Of a stretch of DNA of 48,224 nt, positions 8,337 to 17,426 are shown piece by piece (the first letter of the stretch is position 1; every line of letters starts with the position of its first letter). The notes under the pieces were generated by a model that was not told where the DNA came from, made no database searches, and saw only the letters and a list, made by a program, of their open reading frames with translations. Made by a program: the position numbers and the translations under genes. Origin of the DNA: Rikenellaceae bacterium (GTDB lineage: Bacteria; Bacteroidota; Bacteroidia; Bacteroidales; Rikenellaceae); contig SUZV01000003.1 in the NCBI GenBank assembly GCA_015059715.1, positions 97,544 through 145,767 on the forward strand, read 5' to 3'.

Positions 8337-10412
8337 ATGAAAAATATGCTTAGCTACCTACTGCTCATCGTTACGCTACTTGTTGCAACCTCGTGCGTAG
8401 ATAAAGATGCGGACAACATTGGCATCACCTTCGACCAAAGCTGCGATATGACGACACCCTACGCTGCCGAGGGCGAAACACGCAACTACACATTTACCGC
8501 TACGACCGTCTGGAGCGTGTCTACCGTCGACGACTGGGTAAGCGTCGAGCCATCCTCGGGAAATGCTCGCAACAAGCTATTCAGTGTCATCGTTGATAAG
8601 AACCCCTTGGGCGAACCACGAAGCAGCTATATCATTGTCACTATGGGCAATGGTCACGGTGTAAAGATTGATATTGAGCAGGAGATGACCCCATTATTTC
8701 TCCGCGAGGATAGCACTGTCTACACCATAGATACCGAGGGTGGCGATATCGACATTGAGGTTTCGACAAACCAGGAGTATCGCATCTCTATCGCCTCGCC
8801 AGAGGCGTGGCTCACATCGACCGTAGAGCCTACACGTGCAATGAGTGACCAGATGATAACGCTCTCAGCCTCGCCCAATAGCTCGAATATGTCGCGAATA
8901 GCTGTGGTAAATATCATAGGTACAGACAAGAGCCTTCTCGACTCATTTGCCGTCATACAATCCTCTGCCGATAGGGCTGTAAACGAGATTGTATACTATA
9001 CCGATGATGACGACACAGTATCACTCGGATATAGCGATGGCTTTGGTGCAACGCTGCGCTACCACTTCTTCGATACGGAGCGTCGCTGTGGCCGCATGGT
9101 CTTTGACGAGGCTGTAAGAGTTATCCCCAACAATGGTTTTGCAGGGTTTGCCAATATCACTGCTCTTACCCTCCCAGAGAGGCTTCAGAGCATCGGCAAT
9201 GGAGCCTTTACCGGGTGTACTGGCTGTTCAAGTTTCACAATACCCTCATCGGTTACCCAGATTGGCCACGCCGCATTTGAGGGGTGCTCAGGAGTGCTGA
9301 TTACCGAGTGTAACATCCCTAATTGTCAGACAGATGCCACAAACAGCGAACACTGGCTCTACGGCTCGGATTTTGCCAATGTGGAGATTAGGAGCAACGT
9401 CGGCAATAAGGCCTTCAGTGGCTACGCGGTCGAGAGCGTAACCTTCTCAGATGGCGTAGCTACGGTATCGAGCGATGCCTTTGCCAACTGCACGGAGCTT
9501 AAGCAGGCCAAGGTGGCAAGGCTCTCGGAGTGGTGCAACATAAACTTTGCAAATGCCGAGGCCAACCCACTACATAGTGGCAACGTAGCACTTATCGTCG
9601 ATGGCGAGGAGCTTACTACGCTTAACACCACAGCAGATGTTAAGCGCATAGGCAAGTATGCCTTCTATAACTATACCAAGTTGCAGAGTATAAGCCTTAA
9701 TGATGTCGAGACTATCAACTGGAGTGCCTTTGAGCGATGCTCTGTCGAGAGTATATACCTTGGAAAGAGGATTGCGAGCGTCGGCCTCAATGCCTTCAAC
9801 GAGTGCCATGCAGAGAGCCTTACGATAGATTTTAATATGCCAGCCTTCAGCCACAACGCCGAGAGTAGCAACCACTGGCTCTGTGGCCTCAATGTTGAGC
9901 ATATCACCATCGATGAGGGTGCTTCAGATATAGGCACATTTGCCTTTAACTCACTTGCTACACTCAAGAGCGTCGACGTTGCAGGTAGCGTAGAGAGTAT
10001 TGGACAGGGGGCCTTTGCCAACTGCCCCAAGCTTATGAATGTAACCATCGATGATGGCGTTAAGTGCATCGATGAGCACGCCTTCTATAACTGCGCTGAG
10101 CTAACAAATATCGCTATAGCCCAGAGCGTTACTACCATCGCAGGATACGCCTTTAATGGATGTAGTTCACTGGAGGCTATCACCATACCCGAGCAGGTAG
10201 ACTACATCGGAGAGTATGCCTTCGCAGATTGCAACAATCTGGAGGTTGTCTATTGCCTCTCGGAGAGTCCTGCGACATTAGGCAACAACTACGTCTTCGA
10301 TGCCAACAACAATAGCCTTACTATCTACGTTCCAGCATCGGCTGTCGATGCCTACCGCAATGCCAATGGATGGCGTAGCGTAGCCAATAAAATCAGCGCA
10401 TCAGACAGATAG
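8337..10412 (+). CDS. surface lipoprotein with BACON domains and BspA-type leucine-rich repeats
   Basis: A 691-residue protein. I chose the ATG at 8337 because it puts a clean SPII signal (MKNMLSYLLLIVTLLVATSC) at the N-terminus; an in-frame ATG 33 bases upstream would bury it. A BACON domain follows at about residues 40-115 (WSVSTVDDWVSVEPSSG, SSYIIVTMG), then a second BACON-like unit (about 120-205). From about residue 245 to the end are LRR_5 units of the Treponema/Bacteroides BspA type, with cores such as LPERLQSIGNGAFTGCTGC and IAQSVTTIAGYAFNGCSSL. The C-terminal YVPASAVDAYRNANGWRSVA cap is typical of BspA proteins. Such proteins are surface-exposed and often bind host or matrix proteins or glycans; that role is inferred. 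The gene stands alone behind its own promoter. Confidence 0.9.
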   Translation: MKNMLSYLLLIVTLLVATSCVDKDADNIGITFDQSCDMTTPYAAEGETRNYTFTATTVWSVSTVDDWVSVEPSSGNARNKLFSVIVDKNPLGEPRSSYIIVTMGNGHGVKIDIEQEMTPLFLREDSTVYTIDTEGGDIDIEVSTNQEYRISIASPEAWLTSTVEPTRAMSDQMITLSASPNSSNMSRIAVVNIIGTDKSLLDSFAVIQSSADRAVNEIVYYTDDDDTVSLGYSDGFGATLRYHFFDTERRCGRMVFDEAVRVIPNNGFAGFANITALTLPERLQSIGNGAFTGCTGCSSFTIPSSVTQIGHAAFEGCSGVLITECNIPNCQTDATNSEHWLYGSDFANVEIRSNVGNKAFSGYAVESVTFSDGVATVSSDAFANCTELKQAKVARLSEWCNINFANAEANPLHSGNVALIVDGEELTTLNTTADVKRIGKYAFYNYTKLQSISLNDVETINWSAFERCSVESIYLGKRIASVGLNAFNECHAESLTIDFNMPAFSHNAESSNHWLCGLNVEHITIDEGASDIGTFAFNSLATLKSVDVAGSVESIGQGAFANCPKLMNVTIDDGVKCIDEHAFYNCAELTNIAIAQSVTTIAGYAFNGCSSLEAITIPEQVDYIGEYAFADCNNLEVVYCLSESPATLGNNYVFDANNNSLTIYVPASAVDAYRNANGWRSVANKISASDR

Positions 10413-10562
10413 AGTTTTAGAACAATAATAGCCTAAATATCGCTATACGTAATTGGGTGGTTATTACTATGTAATAGCACCACAATTTGAGGTTAGATAA
10501 AAAAATATTGACTTCGACCTGCATTTTTGTGGGATTTTTCACGATTTTTGCAAAAAAATTCC

Positions 10563-10570
10563 TAAATTTG
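10563..10570 (+). promoter_or_regulatory. -7 element upstream of the GLUG lipoprotein
   Basis: TAAATTTG fits TAnnTTTG, in the 319-nt spacer after the BACON/BspA gene. Upstream sequence is T-rich without a well-spaced TTTG. A leader of about 155 nt would result. I see no terminator or gene in the rest of this spacer. Confidence 0.5.
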
Positions 10571-10731
10571 CTCTGCGAAGTGATACCACAAAGGCTCAAA
10601 TTTCTACTCTTAGCCACATAAACCACTAAGGGTTAGATGATAAGAGGTTTTTCGGGCAGTCAGAACTAATCACCTTTTGTTAACTGACAAAGACGTAAAC
10701 AAAATATTTATTGACTTTTAAAACAACTCGT

Positions 10732-13700
10732 ATGAAATTTAGATTTCTTGCATTGCTGGCACTGGTGCTCGGATTGGCATCGTGTCAGAACGACCCAGAG
10801 GGCATCAATATCGATGCTAATGGCGAGGCTGCTGTGACTCTAAATGTCTCTCTCCCCGAAGAGGCAACACGTGCAGCAGGTGCTAATAGCGCATTGGGAG
10901 CTATTGGCAACATCGATGTCGAGAATAGCTTCGACATCCGATACATCCTTGAGGTGTACAACCCTGATGGCACACCTGCTAAGGACCGCATGACTAAGAT
11001 TAAGGATACCGAGACTACTGCGGCATTCTCGTTCCGCCTTATCCCTGGTCGTGGCTATAAGTTTGTTGTTTGGGCCGACTTCGTTGCAGAGGGTGCTAAT
11101 CCCGAGGACGCAACCAATGACGACCTGCACTACAACACCACTGCTGGCCTACGCGCTGTGACCGTAGTAACTAATAACTGGACAGTTATCGACGAGAGCC
11201 GCGATGCCTACACAGGTGTTGCCGATGTGGCTAACTTCTCGGGTGCTTCGAGTGTTCCAGAGATTAAGCTTACTCGTCCTTTCGCAAAGCTTCGCGTTGT
11301 TACCAACGACATCCTGGAGATGATCTCGGTACACCCTGCTGAGGTTAAGGTTAACTACTTCAACACTAAGTTCAACGACACTTTCGATGCTTTTACGGAG
11401 AAGGCTTCAGGCTCTGTTGATGCTCCTGCAAACTTGACCGTTAAGCTTATCGATGCTACAAATCCCGACACCTACACTGGTGAGACTCCCGAGACTAATG
11501 GCGTGCAGACACTGTTTGCCGACTACTTCTTCGGTGCTGAGGATGACCGCGTGATGTTCACTCTGGATGTTAAGGATAACGGCACTACGCCACAGGACCT
11601 CCCACAGGTTACCTTCAACACCAATATCCCTGTTAAGCGCAACTACCTTACAACCGTTTACGGTCCTATCTTGACCGATGCAAACAATATCACCGTTACT
11701 ATCGACTCTGCATTCGAGAATGTTGACAATAATGGTAATGGCACCGACCCAGATTATGAGGTTAAGGTTGTTGATTCGGCTGTTGACTTCCTAAAGGCAC
11801 TTAAGGACCCTAATATTGGCCATATCGTTCTTACTCAGAGCTTCACTATCACTGCCGAGGATATCGCCGCTGCAGGCGTATCGACCTTTGCAACACGCGC
11901 AGGCGAGGCAGAGGGCAACACAACCGTTATCAACCTTAACGGCTTTACTATCACCTTTGCAGATGGTGCTGTTATAGAGGTTTCAGAGAATACCACCCTT
12001 ATAATCAAGGATGAGTCTGAGGATAAGACTGGTAAGGTTGTGATTGAGGATACTAACAACGATGGTAACGCTACTGGTGGTATCAACAACAAAGGTATTA
12101 TATCTGCTGAGGAGGGTATCATCACAACCGATGTTATCACCAATGGCGAGAATGCCCTTGACCTTATTACTGTTGCCGAGGGTTTTGCAAAAGATGCTAA
12201 CGATGTCTACTACATCCTCGACAAAGTGGGTATGTTCTCATTTGCAGAGTATGTAAATGGTGGAAACACACTTCTTAACAAGACCGTTAAGCTTAATGTC
12301 GACGTAGACCTTGCTAATGAGCCATGGACACCTATTGGCAATGCAACAGAGCACACAGCAACCTTCCGAGGCACTTTCGATGGCCAGAACCACAAGGTAA
12401 GCAACCTCGTTGTTAATGGCGATACAGGTGTAGGTCTGTTTGGCATGGTATCACCTAAGGCTATTAAGAACCTCACTATTGAGAATGCTGAGGTTAATGG
12501 CACTCACTATGGTGGTGTTTTGGCTGGCTGGGTGCAGTCTGTAGACTCTCAGGCTCATAATCGTGGTGCTATTGAGAACTGCCACGTTAAGAATGCTAAG
12601 GTTACCCTCTCGGTAGTAGACAAGGATAATGGCGACAAGGCAGGTGCTCTTCTCGGCTATGCTGTACGTCTTGATGTTAAGGATTGCTCTGTCGATGGAG
12701 CTATAGTAACAGCTTACCGCGATGTTGCAGGTCTTGTCGGCTGCGCACACGAGGGTTGCGTTGTTACTAATAACTCGGTAAAGAATGTTACCGTTACCGC
12801 CGACCAGACCGCTGAGTATGGCGAGGAGGCTGAAGCTAACGCTGGCGAGGTAGTGGGCCGTATGATTAATGAGCCTACAGTTGAGAACAACACTACTGAG
12901 AATGTAATAGTTAAGATAAACATTACCGATGGTGTTGTAAAGCAGGGCTCAACCTACTATATTAGCAATGCCGCAGGTCTTAAGTGGGTGGCAAATGTTG
13001 TAAACAATACTACTCCTTACACTCCAACACTCTTTGATGAGGCTACAGTTGAGCTAACAGATAATATCGACCTAAGCAACGAGGAGTGGATTCCTATTGG
13101 CGATGACCGCTCGCAGCGCACAGAGTGGCACGGCATTTTTGATGGTAAGGGATACACCGTAAAGAATATTAAGATAACAAAGAAGACAGACCGCGAGGAT
13201 GAAAATAAGTCTTCATATGGTTTGTTTGGTAATGTTAAGGGCACTGTTAAGAACCTTACCGTAGAGAATGTTTCAATCTCTGGAGCACCTAAGTTCATCG
13301 GTGCTTTGGTAGGCCGTTTGAATAATGGTCTTATCGAGAATTGTCACGTAAAGAGCTCATCTGTTGAGTGTGAGAATTGGACCATTGGCGGCCTTGTTGG
13401 TCAGTTCAACAATGGTAAGATTAGTGGCTGCTCAGTAGAGGATACCACAATAAAGGGTTATTCTGCTGTGGGCGCAATCACAGGTATTGCCCTTAATCAG
13501 GGTGAGCGCACTATCGAGAACTGCTCAGTTAAGAACTGTGCATTGGTGAAGAATGGCTCATTCGGTGGCGACTACGACAAGATGTTTGGAGTTGTTGTGG
13601 GTGGTCTATATAGCGGTGAATTAACAGTAAATATCAATGGCTGCACCTCTGAGAACAACACTATTAATGGCGAGGTTTCATCTATTATGTGCGGATACGT

Positions 13701-14478
13701 TTCAGAGGGCGATAAACTCTACATCGATGGTTTCGAGTATATTGCTGATGGTCTTCTAAAGAAGGGAGCAGAATATCAGGTATATAACGCTAATGGTCTT
13801 GCTACGTTGAATGAAATGATGGCTGACAAGAGTGCTGGTAATAATGCAGTAGTAAATCTTATCGCAAACATCGACTTTACAGGTAAGACTTGGACTCCTG
13901 TTGATTCACACGCTGATACAAAGTTCACATTTAAGGAGCTTAACGGCAACGGATACACAATCTCTAACCTCACTATCAATGGACAGGCAATGTTCAAACG
14001 TTTTGCCGGATCGGGTAATGTTGTGGTTAAGGATGTTACCTTTGACAACGCAACAGTGAATAGCGAAAAAATAAACACCTCTATTCTCACCGTTCAGACT
14101 TACCAGAACGTATTGCTTGATAATGTAGACGTAAAGAACTCTACTATTACAGGTGGCTACAAGGTTGCTCCACTCATTGCAACAGTTTTCAATGAGAATA
14201 GCTCTACGATTACTGCTACATTGAAGAATTGTGATGTGGAGAACGTAACCGTAAAGGCTACATTATACGACTTCTGCACAACTGGTATGGTTGCATTTGT
14301 ATATGCAGACGACAATGATAGAGTGGAGTTTGAGAACTGCACCGTAAAGGATGTTAAGCTTATAGCTCCAAATGACGGCAATAAGGCTCACGCAGCTATC
14401 TACACCACTGGTAGCGGATCGCTATATAATGAGGCTGAGGGCGTAACAGTTACTAACGTAACCTTCGAGGCACTCTAA
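10732..14478 (+). CDS. giant fimbrillin-like lipoprotein with GLUG repeats
   Basis: A 1248-residue protein. The ATG at 10732 gives an SPII signal (MKFRFLALLALVLGLASC); an in-frame ATG 21 bases upstream is less likely. Residues about 35-310 look like the fimbrillin-related DUF6562/Mfa-like fold (EEATRAAG, then FRLIPGRGYKFVVWADF, then IKLTRPFAKLRVVT). Residues about 340-480 are a beta-helix-like stretch (TVINLNGFTITFADGAVIEV). Three GLUG-type blocks start with related motifs at about residue 530 (WTPIGNATEH, GTFDGQNHKVSNL), 784 (WIPIGDDRS, GIFDGKGYTVKNI) and 1052 (WTPVDSHAD, LNGNGYTISNL). GLUG motifs occur in large adhesins and IgA-protease-like surface proteins. A surface adhesin or stalk protein is the likely role. 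Codons are biased to GTT, GCT and AAG, unlike the flanking genes. Confidence 0.88.
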   Translation: MKFRFLALLALVLGLASCQNDPEGINIDANGEAAVTLNVSLPEEATRAAGANSALGAIGNIDVENSFDIRYILEVYNPDGTPAKDRMTKIKDTETTAAFSFRLIPGRGYKFVVWADFVAEGANPEDATNDDLHYNTTAGLRAVTVVTNNWTVIDESRDAYTGVADVANFSGASSVPEIKLTRPFAKLRVVTNDILEMISVHPAEVKVNYFNTKFNDTFDAFTEKASGSVDAPANLTVKLIDATNPDTYTGETPETNGVQTLFADYFFGAEDDRVMFTLDVKDNGTTPQDLPQVTFNTNIPVKRNYLTTVYGPILTDANNITVTIDSAFENVDNNGNGTDPDYEVKVVDSAVDFLKALKDPNIGHIVLTQSFTITAEDIAAAGVSTFATRAGEAEGNTTVINLNGFTITFADGAVIEVSENTTLIIKDESEDKTGKVVIEDTNNDGNATGGINNKGIISAEEGIITTDVITNGENALDLITVAEGFAKDANDVYYILDKVGMFSFAEYVNGGNTLLNKTVKLNVDVDLANEPWTPIGNATEHTATFRGTFDGQNHKVSNLVVNGDTGVGLFGMVSPKAIKNLTIENAEVNGTHYGGVLAGWVQSVDSQAHNRGAIENCHVKNAKVTLSVVDKDNGDKAGALLGYAVRLDVKDCSVDGAIVTAYRDVAGLVGCAHEGCVVTNNSVKNVTVTADQTAEYGEEAEANAGEVVGRMINEPTVENNTTENVIVKINITDGVVKQGSTYYISNAAGLKWVANVVNNTTPYTPTLFDEATVELTDNIDLSNEEWIPIGDDRSQRTEWHGIFDGKGYTVKNIKITKKTDREDENKSSYGLFGNVKGTVKNLTVENVSISGAPKFIGALVGRLNNGLIENCHVKSSSVECENWTIGGLVGQFNNGKISGCSVEDTTIKGYSAVGAITGIALNQGERTIENCSVKNCALVKNGSFGGDYDKMFGVVVGGLYSGELTVNINGCTSENNTINGEVSSIMCGYVSEGDKLYIDGFEYIADGLLKKGAEYQVYNANGLATLNEMMADKSAGNNAVVNLIANIDFTGKTWTPVDSHADTKFTFKELNGNGYTISNLTINGQAMFKRFAGSGNVVVKDVTFDNATVNSEKINTSILTVQTYQNVLLDNVDVKNSTITGGYKVAPLIATVFNENSSTITATLKNCDVENVTVKATLYDFCTTGMVAFVYADDNDRVEFENCTVKDVKLIAPNDGNKAHAAIYTTGSGSLYNEAEGVTVTNVTFEAL

Positions 14479-14502
14479 TCGGAGTATAGATATCTAAATA
14501 CT

Positions 14503-14540
14503 ATGCGCTCGACCTTTAGGCCGAGCGCATACTTTATATA
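14503..14540 (+). terminator. intrinsic terminator after the GLUG lipoprotein
   Basis: Perfect 9-bp stem ATGCGCTCG / CGAGCGCAT with a 10-nt loop, followed by ACTTTATATATA, 24 nt after the stop codon. Confidence 0.8.
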
Positions 14541-14600
14541 TATAAGGAGAGTGTGTGCTTGTCCTAAATTATCTTGATGGTCTTATTATCTTGATTTATT

Positions 14601-14824
14601 TAGGACGATAGGACATTAAGACAAATAGGACATTAAGATGGTCGCGGACAATGATGATACTCGACCTCCTATCGTCTTATCGTCTTATCGTCTTTATTTT
14701 TTAGGACTTTAAGACTTTAAGACCATAAGAGATTAAGATGGTTGCGGACAATGATGATACCCTGCCTCTTATCGTCTTATCGTCTTATCATCTTATCGTC
14801 TTATCGTCCTATCGTCCTATCGTC
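14601..14824. repeat. two-copy 100-bp tandem repeat with octamer arrays
   Basis: A block starting ATTAAGATGGTYGCGGACAA occurs at 14632 and again exactly 100 bp later at 14732. Each copy ends in a run of the octamer ATCGTCTT: three units at 14671-14694, and six units at 14771-14818 (one is ATCATCTT, two are ATCGTCCT) plus a partial. Upstream of each copy are octamers in the opposite sense (AGGACGAT, AGGACATT at 14602-14636; AGGACTTT, AAGACTTT at 14703-14718). The arms can therefore fold back on each other. The rest of the 14541-15068 spacer holds degenerate CCCCATAG repeats (14866-14882) and the promoter of the next gene. No coding capacity is evident. Confidence 0.8.
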
Positions 14825-14930
14825 GCGATGAGTTCCGATGATAGTAGCCACGCCACCCCATAGGACCCCATAGAGACCCATATCCCCCAGTGCAATTAAT
14901 CAATTATTTAAAAAATTTAGTAAATCAAGG

Positions 14931-14961
14931 TTGGTAAATCCGTTTTATTTTCGTAACTTTG
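14931..14961 (+). promoter_or_regulatory. Bacteroidetes-type promoter of the NifU-like/GGGtGRT pair
   Basis: TTG (14931-14933), a 20-nt spacer and TAACTTTG (14954-14961). Transcription would start near 14968, with a leader of about 100 nt. Confidence 0.7.
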
Positions 14962-15068
14962 TCACGATTTGTGCTACGGTAAAGCAAAGAGGATATAAGC
15001 AGGCAAGATGTAGCAACAAAAAGCAAAAACAAAGTATTGATATACAATAAATTAAAAAGAAAAAGACT

Positions 15069-15761
15069 ATGATTTACTCACACGAAGTGCAGCAGATGTG
15101 CTGCGTGAAGAAGGGTGCTAACCACGAGTCGGCACCTATCCCAGAGGAGGGAAAATGGGTACGCGCAAAGGAGATTAAGGATATCTCAGGTCTTACTCAT
15201 GGTATCGGCTGGTGCGCACCTCAGCAGGGTGCTTGCAAGCTTACACTCAACGTTAAGGATGGTATCATCGAGGAGGCACTCGTAGAGACTATCGGTTGCT
15301 CGGGTATGACACACTCGGCAGCGATGGCATCGGAGATTCTCCCAGGCAAGACAATCCTTGAGGCCTTGAACACCGACCTCGTATGCGACGCAATAAACAC
15401 CGCTATGCGCGAGCTATTCAAGCAGATAGTATATGGCCGTACTCAGTCGGCATTCTCGGAGGGTGGCCTTGTAATCGGCGCATCACTCGAGGACCTCGGC
15501 AAGGGACTTCGCTCGCAGGTAGGTACTATGTTCGGTACTAACGCCAAGGGTACTCGCTACCTCGAAATGGCCGAGGGATACTGCACACGCATGGCCTTGG
15601 ACGCTAACGACGAGGTCATCGGATACGAGTTCGTACACCTTGGCAAGATGATGGACTTCATTAAGAAGGGCATCGAGCCAGCTGAGGCACTGGAGAAGGC
15701 TAAGGGTTCTTACGGCCGCTTCAAGGATGCTGTTAAGTATATCGATCCACGTCACGAGTAA
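15069..15761 (+). CDS. NifU/IscU-like iron-sulfur cluster scaffold-family protein
   Basis: A 230-residue cytoplasmic protein with no signal peptide. The central region resembles the NifU N-terminal (IscU) fold: GWCAPQQGACKLTLNVKDGI, then VETIGCSGMTHSAAMASEIL, a Cys-containing loop followed by a small-residue helix, as in scaffold proteins. Further Cys pairs lie at the N-terminus (MCCVKKG) and late in the protein (EGYCTRM). Classical IscU is about 130 residues, so this is an extended variant, and its cluster ligands are not certain. It is the first gene of a pair with a GGGtGRT-family protein 44 nt downstream, both under one promoter and one terminator. I know this pairing as a recurrent one in anaerobes; the biochemical role is unknown to me. 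Confidence 0.85.
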   Translation: MIYSHEVQQMCCVKKGANHESAPIPEEGKWVRAKEIKDISGLTHGIGWCAPQQGACKLTLNVKDGIIEEALVETIGCSGMTHSAAMASEILPGKTILEALNTDLVCDAINTAMRELFKQIVYGRTQSAFSEGGLVIGASLEDLGKGLRSQVGTMFGTNAKGTRYLEMAEGYCTRMALDANDEVIGYEFVHLGKMMDFIKKGIEPAEALEKAKGSYGRFKDAVKYIDPRHE

Positions 15762-15805
15762 CGAGGGCGTTCGAGAGTTATTAACCATTAAATTTCAGGA
15801 AAATT

Positions 15806-16807
15806 ATGGCATTATTTGAGAGCTACGAGCGCAGAATCGAGAAAATTAACGCTGTGCTTGCACAATATGGTATCAAATCAGTAGAGGAGGCTAAGGCTAT
15901 CTGCGACGAGAAGGGCATCGACCCTTACAAGATGTGTGAGGAGACTCAGCCTATCTGCTTCGAGAACGCTAAGTGGGCCTACGTTGTAGGTGCTGCTATA
16001 GCAATTAAGAAGGGTTGCACAAATGCTGCTGACGCTGCCGAGGCTATCGGCGAGGGTCTTCAGGCATTCTGCATCAACGGCTCGGTAGCCGAGGACCGCA
16101 AGGTCGGCATCGGTCACGGTAACCTCGCAGCACGTCTTTTGCGCGAGGAGACTCAGTGCTTCGCATTCCTCGCAGGTCACGAGTCTTTCGCAGCTGCTGA
16201 GGGCGCAATTAAGATTGCCGAGATGGCTAACCGCGTGCGCAAGAACCCATTGCGCGTAATCCTTAACGGCTTGGGTAAGGATGCTGCAAAGATTATCTCG
16301 CGCATCAACGGCTTTACCTACGTGCGTACCGAGTTCGACTACTACACTGGCGAGGTTAAGGAGGTAGAGACTATAGCATACTCTGATGGTCTTCGCTCGA
16401 AGGTGCGCTGCTATGGCGCAGACGACGTGCGCGAGGGCGTAGCTATTATGTGGAAGGAGGACGTTGACGTATCTATCACAGGTAACTCAACCAACCCAAC
16501 ACGCTTCCAGCACCCCGTAGCAGGTACTTACAAGAAGGAGCGCACGTTGGCAGGCAAGAAGTACTTCTCTGTAGCATCGGGTGGCGGTACAGGCCGTACC
16601 TTGCACCCAGATAATATGGCCGCAGGCCCTGCATCATACGGTATGACCGACACAATGGGCCGTATGCACTCTGACGCTCAGTTTGCAGGCTCGTCGTCAG
16701 TACCAGCACACGTTGAGATGATGGGCTTCCTCGGTATGGGTAACAACCCAATGGTTGGTGCTACTGTAGCTATTGCAGTAGCTATCCAGCAGAGTTTCGC
16801 AAAATAG
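15806..16807 (+). CDS. GGGtGRT-family protein
   Basis: A 333-residue cytoplasmic protein. The diagnostic motif SGGGTGRTLHPDNMA lies near residue 255, followed by conserved small- and Met-rich sequence (GPASYGMTDTMGRMHSD, MMGFLGMGNNPMVG). The N-terminal half contains MCEETQPICFENAKWAYVVG and GIGHGNLAARLLREETQCF, with conserved Cys and His residues that might bind metal or a cluster. The family is named for its motif and has no established reaction. The neighbouring Fe-S scaffold-like protein suggests cluster transfer or a metalloenzyme role (inference). High codon adaptation (GGT, AAG, GAG) suggests good expression. Confidence 0.9.
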   Translation: MALFESYERRIEKINAVLAQYGIKSVEEAKAICDEKGIDPYKMCEETQPICFENAKWAYVVGAAIAIKKGCTNAADAAEAIGEGLQAFCINGSVAEDRKVGIGHGNLAARLLREETQCFAFLAGHESFAAAEGAIKIAEMANRVRKNPLRVILNGLGKDAAKIISRINGFTYVRTEFDYYTGEVKEVETIAYSDGLRSKVRCYGADDVREGVAIMWKEDVDVSITGNSTNPTRFQHPVAGTYKKERTLAGKKYFSVASGGGTGRTLHPDNMAAGPASYGMTDTMGRMHSDAQFAGSSSVPAHVEMMGFLGMGNNPMVGATVAIAVAIQQSFAK

Positions 16808-16834
16808 GGCACATCTACTGCCCCTAACAACAAG

Positions 16835-16885
16835 TCCCGACAATGGGTCGTACGCTCAATTACTACCCATCGTCGGGATTTTTGC
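16835..16885 (+). terminator. intrinsic terminator after the GGGtGRT gene
   Basis: A 14-bp stem with one mismatch (TCCCGACAATGGGT / ACCCATCGTCGGGA) followed by TTTTTG. The 200 bases after it, up to the next promoter, hold nothing I recognise. Confidence 0.85.
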
Positions 16886-17090
16886 CGAGTGTTGTATCTA
16901 CTGCCCTCTTTTGCGCCCCCCTCTGACAAGAAATTCGGTCGTGATGACTGCGAGGTGGTCTATTAGGTAGTTTACTCCTTAATTCCCTAAATTCTCTTTC
17001 AACCGAGCTTACTATATCAATTTTTCTGTCGTGGTGCAAAATATCCATTTAGAACACCACCCTATCATCAAAAAGTTTTCATAAATCCTC

Positions 17091-17121
17091 TTGCTTTTTA
17101 AGCTACCTTTTACTAACTTTG
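17091..17121 (+). promoter_or_regulatory. promoter of the first peptide/BspA locus
   Basis: TTG (17091-17093), a 20-nt spacer and TAACTTTG (17114-17121). The -7 element overlaps one arm (17105-17116) of a perfect 12-bp inverted repeat whose other arm is 17162-17173. Confidence 0.7.
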
Positions 17122-17127
17122 TAACAA

Positions 17128-17426
17128 TTCCACGCCACTATGCGGTTTGGAAGGACATTTTTTAGTAAAAGGTGTTATTGAAATCATCTTCATAGGTAAA
17201 TTCTCGCAAAATTTTCCAGACACGATGATGATAGCAGTAGCACCACATCATTGGTATGTACAGCCATAGTTGACTTTTCACATATCCTTTGGTGTGGGCT
17301 ATTGTTTTATCCTGTGTCTGAGGCAATGCGAGAAGCCTACCTATAGGATTAGACAATAAGTTCCCACACCTTTCTTGTTTTATCCGCTTTCATCTGGGGA
17401 TTGGAGGGCATATTACTTTTAAATTA
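17128..17426 (+). promoter_or_regulatory. long structured leader RNA, locus 1
   Basis: About 300 nt between promoter and the peptide start codon. It carries a GGACAT block at 17153 and a nested hairpin: outer stem GGTGTGGG (17291-17298) with CCCACACC (17363-17370), middle stem TATTGT (17300-17305) with ACAATA (17353-17358), then ATCC with GGAT, and an inner AGGC with GCCT. A pyrimidine-rich tail, TTTCTTGTTTTAT, follows directly. The same plan occurs upstream of the second locus (45036-45365), which suggests a conserved cis-regulatory RNA. Its class is unknown to me. Confidence 0.55.

Noticed and set aside
14771..14824. CRISPR-like short repeats
   Set aside because: Octamers follow each other without spacers, and no cas genes are near. 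It is a simple tandem array.
17162..17356. 64-codon open frame on the minus strand inside the locus-1 leader
   Set aside because: It overlaps the structured leader, has no promoter or signal, and no recognisable motif. The hairpin arms explain the openness better.
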